Below are positions 33,794-39,887 of a stretch of 40,158 bases of DNA, in pieces. A program made the translations under genes and the position numbers. Under the pieces are notes generated by a model that was given only the letters and a program-made list of their open reading frames with translations, was not told the origin of the DNA and did not search any database. Every line of letters starts with the position of its first letter. The first letter of the stretch is position 1. The DNA is taken from the IMG/VR virus record IMGVR_UViG_3300030328_002708, positions 1 to 40,158 of that record; one strand, given 5' to 3'. Source of the DNA: a virus.

Positions 33794-34101
33794 TATGCGT
33801 TTAAATAAGCTTCTTGTTCCCAAGGTAAAGCAGAATCACCTTCTTTCATTTTAGATCTAGGATATGTTTTTCCTTTCCAATACACGTTTTCATCATCATA
33901 GTTTAAATCACCTCTATTCATTTGATCTATATGCACTTCTTCATGAGCAATTACTTTTGCTTCATCTTGAGGATTTAAATCCTTGTTTACAATGATAGTT
34001 CCATTATTATTAGCTTTACCCATAACACCATCTTCCATATTTACATGATAAACTGGAGCTTTATTTTTTTGAAAAGGAGGAGGTCCCATTTTAAAAGCCA
34101 T
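33793..34101 (-). CDS. Small putative zinc metalloprotease (HEEVH), 102 aa
   Basis: Residues 50-59 (V-I-A-H-E-E-V-H-I-D) carry the HExxH signature, with H53 and H57 as likely zinc ligands and E54 catalytic. A third ligand may be E95 or E97 in the C-terminal P-W-E-Q-E-A-Y. This short arrangement resembles the compact peptidase-like proteins I know from other phages. The N-terminus has P-P-P-F-Q-K-N-K, which is like the SPFQK-type motif of the neighbouring small proteins. It shares a TAATG with the holin gene. Possible roles are cleavage of capsid or scaffold proteins or a part in lysis; the substrate is unknown. Confidence 0.72.
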   Translation of the reverse strand: MAFKMGPPPFQKNKAPVYHVNMEDGVMGKANNNGTIIVNKDLNPQDEAKVIAHEEVHIDQMNRGDLNYDDENVYWKGKTYPRSKMKEGDSALPWEQEAYLNA

Positions 34102-34103
34102 AA

Positions 34104-34247
34104 TTATTTTTTATAAGGTAAAATTTTATTTAACATATCTCTACGTTTACCGCAACCACAACCACCAGGTATAGCATCAGCTAATTTTTTAATTCCGGTA
34201 GCTTTAGTAAAGTTTTCTATAGTATCTCCTAGTCCTCTAGGTTTCAT
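34104..34247 (-). CDS. Mini-protein with CxC motif, 47 aa
   Basis: An ATG at 34247-34245 opens a 47-codon frame ending in TAA at 34106-34104, with a one-base gap to the upstream 97-aa gene and two bases to the next gene. The protein has a helical N-terminus, then A-T-G-I-K-K-L-A-D-A, the turn P-G-G-C-G-C-G-K-R-R (C30 and C32) and a final basic helix D-M-L-N-K-I-L. Small proteins with a Cys-containing turn, a double Arg and a Leu-Asn follow-up are common in phage structural regions, from memory. The two Cys could bind a metal or form a disulfide. Function unknown. Confidence 0.78.
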   Translation of the reverse strand: MKPRGLGDTIENFTKATGIKKLADAIPGGCGCGKRRDMLNKILPYKK

Positions 34248-34248
34248 C

Positions 34249-34542
34249 TTAAACGCCGCCTATTTCTACGTTATTAAGTGTTTCTGTAACATCTACACTT
34301 ACTCCTCCTGGCTCAGCTACTAAAGCAGCATTAACTGCTTCAGCAAAAGCTATATATCTAGCAGAGCTTTGATCAGAACCTGCAAGTTCTAAAGCAACAG
34401 CCAAAGTTTCATCACCAATCATTGGAAGATATATTAATTCTTCTCCTGGTGGATAAAACGCCGCGCAATTAATACCATTAATATTTATTTTAAAATTTTT
34501 ATATTTTCCTACTCCATTAGGAAAGTTTATAAATTGTCTCAT
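34249..34542 (-). CDS. MRQFI-type protein, short paralog, 97 aa
   Basis: The first residues M-R-Q-F-I-N-F match the start of the 114-aa protein just upstream (M-R-Q-F-I-E-F). Both continue with a beta segment, then a helix with a run of Ala (here F-A-E-A-V-N-A-A-L-V-A, in the paralog F-N-N-A-L-G-A), P-G-G and a Val/Thr-rich end. The proteins are probably tandem duplicates that diverged strongly in the middle. No signal peptide. They may form a decoration lattice or an oligomer. Its stop codon is one base from the mini-protein ATG. Function unknown. Confidence 0.74.
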   Translation of the reverse strand: MRQFINFPNGVGKYKNFKININGINCAAFYPPGEELIYLPMIGDETLAVALELAGSDQSSARYIAFAEAVNAALVAEPGGVSVDVTETLNNVEIGGV

Positions 34543-34562
34543 TTTTATATTTTTTTTAATTA

Positions 34563-34907
34563 TTAATATACACCTGTGTCTTGAAATTGGTAACCTATAA
34601 TTTCTTGTCCAGCTGGTAATTGTACTTGAATTCTTTTACCTCCAGGCTGAGCCCCTAAAGCATTATTAAAAGCTATAATTGTATCATCAGTTATATTGCC
34701 ATTAAATTGTACTTTATAATATCTAGCCACACCCGGTCCCGCAGCAGATGCTGGAACTGCGTTTGCCCATATACTTATTTTATCAAGATCACCATCTAGA
34801 TCCTCTAGTACACACAGAATGTTATCTATAGGTATATAATAAGTGCCAGCTTCCTCAACATCCATTCCGCCACCACCTATACTTGTAAATTCTATAAATT
34901 GTCTCAT
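34563..34907 (-). CDS. MRQFI-type protein, long paralog, 114 aa
   Basis: The protein opens with M-R-Q-F-I-E-F and has a Gly-rich loop (G-G-G-G-M-D-V-E-E), then beta strands T-Y-Y-I-P-I-D-N-I-L and a second half with the helix T-I-I-A-F-N-N-A-L-G-A followed by P-G-G-K-R-I-Q-V-Q. The latter mirrors the end of the 97-aa paralog. It is soluble and lies between the SPLK-containing 91-aa protein and its shorter copy. A beta-type subunit of the head is possible. Nothing in the sequence indicates catalysis. Confidence 0.74.
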   Translation of the reverse strand: MRQFIEFTSIGGGGMDVEEAGTYYIPIDNILCVLEDLDGDLDKISIWANAVPASAAGPGVARYYKVQFNGNITDDTIIAFNNALGAQPGGKRIQVQLPAGQEIIGYQFQDTGVY

Positions 34908-34936
34908 TTTTTTTATTTTGTTAGTTAGTTAATTAA

Positions 34937-35212
34937 TTATTTTCTTTTATGAGCTCGATTATTTTTTAGATGTCCATCTAAATTTTCTTGAGAATAATCA
35001 GCCATTTCTTCATGAGTAAGTCCACCTGCGTTGTTATGAGCTGGTGAACCATGATGTTTTACAGATCCAAGTTTAGATTGACTAGCATGTTTAGACATCC
35101 ATGATCTTCCTCCACTAGCATCTTTTGCTACTGGATTGTCATGCATTAAATCGTACTTTTCTTGTTTTGTGGATTCGTAACCCTTGTTTTGATTTTTTAA
35201 AGGTGAATTCAT
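34937..35212 (-). CDS. SP-motif protein, short paralog, 91 aa
   Basis: This is a polar, His/Lys/Ser-rich, probably disordered protein. It starts M-N-S-P-L-K and contains K-Q-E-K-Y-D-L-M-H-D-N-P-V-A-K, S-W-M-S-K-H and H-H-G-S-P-A-H (residues 53-59). The middle two segments are shared almost letter by letter with the 107-aa protein upstream, so the genes are tandem paralogs. The H-H-G-S-P-A-H piece is also present in the 128-aa protein. No signal peptide. The recurring motif suggests a shared binding partner, perhaps the capsid, scaffold or GroEL. Function unknown. Confidence 0.74.
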   Translation of the reverse strand: MNSPLKNQNKGYESTKQEKYDLMHDNPVAKDASGGRSWMSKHASQSKLGSVKHHGSPAHNNAGGLTHEEMADYSQENLDGHLKNNRAHKRK

Positions 35213-35228
35213 TGTTTAGTTATTTTTG

Positions 35229-35552
35229 TTATTTATACGCTTTTACTTGTTGACCATCCGGACTAATAGTCACCTCTACTTCATTACTTTCTACTTCTGG
35301 TAATTCACGTAATTTAGATGATTTTTCGGCTGGATTAGCTTTCATAATCCCAGGAGTGTTTTGTAAATGTTCAGTATATCTTGTTGCATCTATTTCTTCT
35401 TTCTTGTTTGACTCAGAGGGAGGAACTACGTGTAAAGGTGATCCACCTAATCTCGATTGTTGAGAATGCTTAGACATCCAAGACCCACTCGCGTGTTTAG
35501 CTACTGGATTATCATGAAGTAAGTTGTATTTTTCTTGTTTGTTTGATTCCAT
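35229..35552 (-). CDS. SP-motif protein, long paralog, 107 aa
   Basis: The N-terminal half (E-S-N-K-Q-E-K-Y-N-L-L-H-D-N-P-V-A-K, S-W-M-S-K-H, R-L-G-G-S-P-L-H at 34-41) is homologous to the 91-aa protein downstream. The C-terminal half is different, acidic then beta-like (V-E-V-T-I-S-P-D-G-Q-Q-V-K). Because the paralogs share only the N-terminal part, that part is likely the functional unit and the C-terminus a replaceable addition. There is no signal peptide and no Cys. It is separated from its paralog by 16 bases. Confidence 0.74.
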   Translation of the reverse strand: MESNKQEKYNLLHDNPVAKHASGSWMSKHSQQSRLGGSPLHVVPPSESNKKEEIDATRYTEHLQNTPGIMKANPAEKSSKLRELPEVESNEVEVTISPDGQQVKAYK

Positions 35553-35574
35553 TTTTTATATTTTTAAATTTTTA

Positions 35575-35961
35575 TTATGCAGGCACACATTCTCCATTAA
35601 CTTTAATAAATCCAGGTTTACATCTCAATTTTTTTACCATCATTGCTTTCTTTCCTTTTTTGCTTTCTGGAGATTTTGATGGTGGTTTTTTCTCTGTAGC
35701 GTGCGCTGGAGAACCATGATGTTCCTTATCATATTTCATATCACCTGCTAATTTAGATATGTGTTTTTCATCAGCAGTCATGTTTTCATCACTATGACCA
35801 TGTTTATTATCATAGTCAATATCTCTTTTAAGATAATCTATATGCGCAGCATCATCTTTTACCGCATCATCATAATTTTTGCTTGTAACTTTTGTGTGAG
35901 CGTGGTCTCTTGACCATTTTGCGTTACCGGTATATTCGCCCCAATGTCCTTTATGTCCCAT
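35575..35961 (-). CDS. His-rich SP-motif protein, 128 aa
   Basis: The protein is rich in His, Lys and Asp (N-terminal G-H-K-G-H-W-G-E-Y, later H-G-H-S-D-E-N). It contains H-H-G-S-P-A-H (81-87), as in the 91-aa protein, and then a Pro/Ser/Lys-rich linker with K-S-P-E-S-K. The C-terminus has L-R-C-K-P-G-F-I-K-V and E-C-V-P-A with two Cys, a small disulfide-like loop or metal site. The repeated pattern D-x-x-H-I-x-Y-x-K-x-D is visible in the middle. The function is unknown. Metal binding by the His clusters is possible. Confidence 0.72.
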   Translation of the reverse strand: MGHKGHWGEYTGNAKWSRDHAHTKVTSKNYDDAVKDDAAHIDYLKRDIDYDNKHGHSDENMTADEKHISKLAGDMKYDKEHHGSPAHATEKKPPSKSPESKKGKKAMMVKKLRCKPGFIKVNGECVPA

Positions 35962-35971
35962 TTTTATTTAT

Positions 35972-36616
35972 TTATGTAAGTCCTAATGACTCTTTTTTAT
36001 TTGCTTTTTGAACAGCTGTAGCATTAGCTCCTTCACCTGTTAACCAAGCGTCATATGTTTCTTGGTTTTTCTTTTTACTTTCAACAGCTTCATTTGCAGT
36101 TGTTAAATTACTTTTAACATTTTCACTTCTATCGTCAAATCTTTTTAATCTATCAGCGCTCCAATTATCTTTGTTATTTTCTCTTCTTTTTGATCTTCTC
36201 TTATCTCTTTTTGCTAAATGTTTAGCTCTAGCTTCTGGAGTACTTCTTTTATCTATAATAGATTGAGCAAGTTTACCAAATGAATCAAAAACCCTTGTCC
36301 ACATATGCGCTGTAGGTGGATTAGAATCTACCATATCACTCGCTTCTCTATAACCATGCAGAGGAGAACTCATTTCTGCTGCAGAATTTCTAGCAGCATC
36401 TTCGTCTTCTCTTACTTGATAAGCTCCTTCTTCTGTTCTAGCATTACTGTGAGCTGCTTCAGCTTTAGTTTTAGCTTCATAAAGATCAGCATGTTCTTCA
36501 TAAAAATCTCCTGGACCGTCCCAATTTCTTTTTGCTCTATTTATTTGTCTTTGGATTTTTCTATGACCTTTTAATGGACTTTTGCTATTAAAACTTTTTT
36601 GAAATGGTGAACTCAT
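35972..36616 (-). CDS. Basic helical SP-motif protein, 214 aa
   Basis: This protein begins M-S-S-P-F-Q-K and has S-P-L-K at residues 13-16, then S-P-L-H at 84-87, so it carries three copies of the motif. It is strongly basic between 120 and 165 (K-R-D-K-R-R-S-K-R-R) and helical, which would suit binding to DNA or to an acidic scaffold. The tandem arrangement SPF followed by SPLK about 9 residues later is the same as in the 114-aa protein at 1288-1632. It is separated by two bases from the 82-aa gene. Function unknown. Confidence 0.73.
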   Translation of the reverse strand: MSSPFQKSFNSKSPLKGHRKIQRQINRAKRNWDGPGDFYEEHADLYEAKTKAEAAHSNARTEEGAYQVREDEDAARNSAAEMSSPLHGYREASDMVDSNPPTAHMWTRVFDSFGKLAQSIIDKRSTPEARAKHLAKRDKRRSKRRENNKDNWSADRLKRFDDRSENVKSNLTTANEAVESKKKNQETYDAWLTGEGANATAVQKANKKESLGLT

Positions 36617-36618
36617 AA

Positions 36619-36867
36619 TTACTTGTCTTTACCAAAATCTGCTGGTGCACAAGATTTACTACCTGTGTTGAAAGCAAATGTTAATTTATCTGTTAACCCG
36701 TTTGTTGCTCTGTTTTTCCATGCTGATCTTAATTTTCCACAAGGAATATCTTCTCCTTCTGGAACATTTAGTGCTCTATGTAAACCACCTTTATCAAAAC
36801 CTGGTTTTTCAGTTACTCCTTGTATCCAATTTTTATTAAATGGACTATTATGTTGTATATATCCCAT
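36619..36867 (-). CDS. Small SP-motif protein, 82 aa
   Basis: I start at the ATG 36867-36865 because it gives M-G-Y-I-Q-H-N-S-P-F-N-K, with the S-P-F motif at residues 8-10, close to the N-terminus as in its neighbours, and a four-base gap to the previous stop. An earlier in-frame Met at 36894 would overlap the upstream gene by 23 bases. The rest contains G-L-H-R-A-L-N-V-P-E-G-E-D-I-P, a helix-capping pattern that I know from small phage virion proteins, and a C-terminal K-S-C-A-P. It is probably a minor virion component. Function unknown. Confidence 0.7.
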   Translation of the reverse strand: MGYIQHNSPFNKNWIQGVTEKPGFDKGGLHRALNVPEGEDIPCGKLRSAWKNRATNGLTDKLTFAFNTGSKSCAPADFGKDK

Positions 36868-36871
36868 AGTA

Positions 36872-37093
36872 TTATTTATTATATACTTTAGCACATTCAG
36901 TTATAGGCATTCCTTTATAAGATAATGGCGCTTGCAAAATCTTCATACCTGTTATACCAGTACTAGATCCACTTCCATGAGGTCTTCCGACTTGGTCTAG
37001 AGGACCATCCCATATATGAGATTCTCCAACTATACCAACTTTAGTTCCTGGCTTTAATTTTTCCATTGCTGGATCATATTTTTTATTATGCAT
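36872..37093 (-). CDS. Hypothetical protein, 73 aa
   Basis: The protein has Gly/Pro-rich beta-type segments: K-P-G-T-K-V-G-I-V-G-E-S-H-I-W-D near residues 14-29, then G-R-P-H-G-S-G-S-S-T and A-P-L-S-Y-K-G-M-P. The A-P-L-S near 55 is only a weak relative of the S-P-L-K motif. One Cys. There is no signal peptide. It lies two bases after the 180-aa gene and four bases before the 82-aa gene within the SP-motif cluster. Not recognised. Confidence 0.68.
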   Translation of the reverse strand: MHNKKYDPAMEKLKPGTKVGIVGESHIWDGPLDQVGRPHGSGSSTGITGMKILQAPLSYKGMPITECAKVYNK

Positions 37094-37095
37094 AA

Positions 37096-37638
37096 TTATT
37101 GCTTTTTATTTGTTATATATACTGAATTTTTATCAGTAGTAAACTTGTTTTTTCTATGAGCTTCCTCTGCTGCTTCTTTTGTATACTGAGACCCAGGTGC
37201 TGAATTAGCTTTATTATATAATTCCCAATCAGTACCACCCGCTCCATCATCATAACCTGGAACATCTACTGGATCAACTTTTTCGTAAGCTGATAATTTT
37301 GCTGGTTTTTCATCTTCATTTTTTACTGGAGATAAATGTGTTTTTAAAGCATATATTCCTGAAGATCCTAAACTAGCTTGTCTACCAGTTACATCTCCAA
37401 ACATACCTTGCATTGCGCTCATAGCGGCTGGATCAAATTGAGACCCCGCATCAACTATACTTGCAGGTCTTGAACCTAGTCCAACTTTACCGCCAACTAA
37501 ACCTCCTACACCCGAGTGTCTATCTCCATTACCGCCACCGCTACCAAATATACCACCTATTCTGTTCATTAAATGATTAGTAGCTGCAGCTGAGCCTATT
37601 AAGCCAGCAAATTTTACTGGTGATTTTTTATTTTTCAT
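37096..37638 (-). CDS. Gly-rich SP-motif protein, 180 aa
   Basis: The N-terminus is M-K-N-K-K-S-P-V-K with the motif at residues 6-9, followed by a Gly/Ser-rich, flexible part up to about 95. A second S-P-V-K at 103-106 lies in H-L-S-P-V-K-N-E-D, and the C-terminal part is charged. There is no signal peptide, although residues 10-20 (F-A-G-L-I-G-S-A-A-A) are mildly hydrophobic. Its ATG overlaps the upstream winged-helix-like gene by four bases. It looks like a disordered adapter with two docking motifs. Function unknown. Confidence 0.72.
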   Translation of the reverse strand: MKNKKSPVKFAGLIGSAAATNHLMNRIGGIFGSGGGNGDRHSGVGGLVGGKVGLGSRPASIVDAGSQFDPAAMSAMQGMFGDVTGRQASLGSSGIYALKTHLSPVKNEDEKPAKLSAYEKVDPVDVPGYDDGAGGTDWELYNKANSAPGSQYTKEAAEEAHRKNKFTTDKNSVYITNKKQ

Positions 37639-38075
37639 CTTGTTTTATCTTGATTAAGGTTATAAATAGCTTTTGTCATTACTTTGTCCATATAAGAAGT
37701 ACCATTAATTATTTTATTTCTACTTCCAATATTTATATCTTCATGACCAAGCATTATTCTATATATACGCTGTATTAATTGTTTACCTTTAAATGAAACT
37801 TTATATATATTATATTTTTGAGTTGTTCTGTTCCTATGACGCCAAACAACTATCCAATCATTTTGTATTAATTTATTCCACCTTCTATTGTTCCAACTAT
37901 AAGCGTAAGTTCCTGCTTGAAAGTCTTTTATTGTAAATAAATCAATACAATCAAGATAGATTAAAAGCTCTAGTTCACTATCAGTTAAATCATTATTTTT
38001 ACAAGCCCATTTACGTATAACTCTATAATGCTTCATTAATCTTAGATCTTTAATATCACTAGCGCTTAGTTTCAT
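37635..38075 (-). CDS. Winged-helix-like DNA-binding protein, 146 aa
   Basis: The order helix (L-T-D-S-E-L-E-L-L-I-Y-L), helix (F-Q-A-G-T-Y-A-Y-S-W), W-N-K-L-I-Q-N-D-W-I then a wing (R-N-R-T-T-Q-K-Y-N-I-Y-K-V-S) and helix (K-G-K-Q-L-I-Q-R-I-Y) is the layout of MarR-type winged-helix proteins. It is basic, as expected for DNA binding. It could regulate late transcription or bind packaged DNA. It overlaps the groES-like gene by four bases (ATGA), so it is produced with the chaperonins, and also overlaps the next gene by four bases. No ligand site is visible. Confidence 0.66.
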   Translation of the reverse strand: MKLSASDIKDLRLMKHYRVIRKWACKNNDLTDSELELLIYLDCIDLFTIKDFQAGTYAYSWNNRRWNKLIQNDWIVVWRHRNRTTQKYNIYKVSFKGKQLIQRIYRIMLGHEDINIGSRNKIINGTSYMDKVMTKAIYNLNQDKTR

Positions 38076-38335
38076 AACACTACTACAATATCTTGACCTT
38101 TTATAACTCTATAAGTTTTTTTATCTATTTCAATTTTATGACCAGCGTGTCTATCAAAATATATTATATCATTTATTTTAATACCCACTATTTCCTCTCC
38201 AACTGATATAACTTTTGCTTCGACATATCTAACATCTTCACGTTGGTTTTCTGCAAGAAGTAAACCACCTTTGGTCTTAGTAGTTCCTTCTTTTTTTATA
38301 TCAATTATTAAATTATTACCTACTGCTTTCATCAA
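38072..38335 (-). CDS. groES: Co-chaperonin GroES-like protein, 87 aa
   Basis: The small ring cap that closes the chaperonin chamber. After the first strand (N-N-L-I-I-D-I), the mobile loop region T-K-G-G-L-L-L (residues 21-27) is like the GGIVL loop of GroES. It then follows the typical G-D/N turn (I-K-I-N-D-I-I-Y-F) and ends with the final strand G-Q-D-I-V-V-V-L. At 87 aa it is slightly shorter than bacterial GroES (about 97). It overlaps the end of groEL by 20 bases. In bacteria groES usually precedes groEL; here it follows. It likely assists folding of a phage protein such as the capsid or terminase. Confidence 0.88.
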   Translation of the reverse strand: MMKAVGNNLIIDIKKEGTTKTKGGLLLAENQREDVRYVEAKVISVGEEIVGIKINDIIYFDRHAGHKIEIDKKTYRVIKGQDIVVVL

Positions 38336-39860
38336 CTCTAATATTATTAATTACACAATCGGTTGATAGAATAGTAGTTGCTACTGAAGCTGCATTTTGA
38401 AGAGCGCTTTTTGTAACTAATAATGGATCAATAATTCCATTATCAATCATGTGTACCATATTTCCTGTAACTACATCAACGCCTTTACCAAGTTCATCTG
38501 GCGTGATCATTTCATGACCAGCGTTTTCTAATATTGTTTTATAAGGAGATAGTATGGATTTTAATAATACTTCTTCACCAAGATCTTGTTGATCTATATT
38601 TAATGCCGCATTAAGTAAAGCTATACCACCACCAGGAACAATTCCTTCTTTTATTGCAGCTTTAGTAGCACATATAGCGTCTTCAACTCTGTCTTGCTTT
38701 TCTTTCAATTCAATATCAGAGTTAGCGCCTATTTTTACTATTGCTATTTTGGCAGCTAACATAGCTAGTCTTTTTTCCAACTTAACTACTTCGTTTGCTG
38801 TATTTTTTTGTGATAATTTATTTTTAATATCATGAATAACTTCTTTTATTTCATCAGAAGTTTCATTTACTTGTAATATAGTTTCATTTTCGGTAGTAAT
38901 ACTTTTAACACATTTACCTAAATATTCAACTTGTATTAAATCTAAATCATCGCCTAAATCTTCATTTATTATAGTGGCACCTGTTAATAAAGATAAATCT
39001 TCTAGTAATTGCTTTCTGTTTACACCAAATGTAGGGGCGTCAATTACGTTTATTTTTATATTACCTTTTATTTTGTTCATAGCTAGAGCCGCTAAAACAC
39101 CTTTTTCTAAATCACCAATGATGAGTAAAGGTTTGTTGTTTTTTATTACGTACTCTAGCACTGTTTGAACTTGTCTTATAGAATCTATTTTTGACTCTAC
39201 CAACAGTACCAATGGATTATCTAATTCACATGATTGACTATCACTGTTAGTGATAAAATGTCTATTAGTTATTCCTTTATTATATTGAGCTCCTTCTACA
39301 ATTTTTATTTCAGTTTTACCAATTGGAGAAGGTTCCATCATTACTACACCTGTGAGATCCACTGCTCTAAAAGCATCTGCAATTAGCTTACCTAATTCAG
39401 GATCATTGTTTGTTGATATTGTAGCAATGTTATCAATCATATCTCCTTCTATTGAAACAGATATTGATTCTAAATATTTTACAACTTTTTCAACAGCTGA
39501 TTTAATTCCTTGTTTTAATTCACGAGAATTATTTTTATTAACAACTTTATATGCTTCTTCTAATATAGCATGCGCTATAACGGTTGCAGTAGTTGTTCCA
39601 TCACCTGCTTGTTGAACTGTTTTTCTAGCAGCTTCTTTTAAAAGAGTAGCTCCCATATTTTCTACTGGATCTAACAAAATTACTGAATTAGCTACCGTTA
39701 CCCCATCTTTTGTTATAATAGGTTTACCTGTTGCGTCTTCAAGTAACACACATTTACCGCTAGCTCCTAAAGTGGAGCTAACAGCTTGTGCAAGTTTTGT
39801 TATTCCTTTAAATACTTGTTCTCTAGCATTATCGCCAAAGTTAAGATTTTTAACTATCAT
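38316..39860 (-). CDS. groEL: Chaperonin GroEL, 514 aa
   Basis: An ATP-driven folding chamber. The ATP-binding G-D-G-T-T-T motif is at 86-91 (D87 in the position of the E. coli catalytic Asp), and the loop P-G-G-G (409-412) is present. The C-terminus G-I-I-D-P-L-L-V-T-K-S-A-L-Q-N-A-A-S-V matches the GroEL signature near E. coli 490-510. The protein ends soon after at 514 and has no Gly-Gly-Met tail. The N-terminal equatorial, the central apical and the C-terminal equatorial parts all seem complete. The leader before the ATG is a pentanucleotide repeat. The pair with the GroES-like gene suggests that the phage folds large structural proteins with its own machine. Confidence 0.92.
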   Translation of the reverse strand: MIVKNLNFGDNAREQVFKGITKLAQAVSSTLGASGKCVLLEDATGKPIITKDGVTVANSVILLDPVENMGATLLKEAARKTVQQAGDGTTTATVIAHAILEEAYKVVNKNNSRELKQGIKSAVEKVVKYLESISVSIEGDMIDNIATISTNNDPELGKLIADAFRAVDLTGVVMMEPSPIGKTEIKIVEGAQYNKGITNRHFITNSDSQSCELDNPLVLLVESKIDSIRQVQTVLEYVIKNNKPLLIIGDLEKGVLAALAMNKIKGNIKINVIDAPTFGVNRKQLLEDLSLLTGATIINEDLGDDLDLIQVEYLGKCVKSITTENETILQVNETSDEIKEVIHDIKNKLSQKNTANEVVKLEKRLAMLAAKIAIVKIGANSDIELKEKQDRVEDAICATKAAIKEGIVPGGGIALLNAALNIDQQDLGEEVLLKSILSPYKTILENAGHEMITPDELGKGVDVVTGNMVHMIDNGIIDPLLVTKSALQNAASVATTILSTDCVINNIRVDESSR

Positions 39861-39887
39861 TTTATTTAATTTAATTTAATTTAATTT
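39861..39887 (-). repeat. Pentanucleotide (ATTAA)n leader of groEL
   Basis: The 27-base spacer before the groEL ATG is made of about five AAATT units on the minus strand, ending AAATAAA directly before the start codon. It is SD-less and A-rich; in Bacteroidota such A-rich upstream bases support initiation. The same unit forms the cupin leader at 15269-15283. Confidence 0.78.

Noticed and set aside
33794-33823. Longer N-terminus of the holin (start at 33823)
   Set aside because: The Met at 33793 overlaps the previous stop as TAATG, the same arrangement as at 31437 and 32265, so the shorter start is preferred.
36868-36894. Longer N-terminus of the 82-aa gene (start at 36894)
   Set aside because: It would overlap the upstream gene by 23 bases and move the S-P-F motif away from the N-terminus. 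The Met at 36867 is four bases after the stop.
36623-36925. Plus-strand frame of 100 codons
   Set aside because: It mirrors the 82-aa and 73-aa genes on the opposite strand. Those have coupled starts and a conserved motif, whereas this frame has neither.
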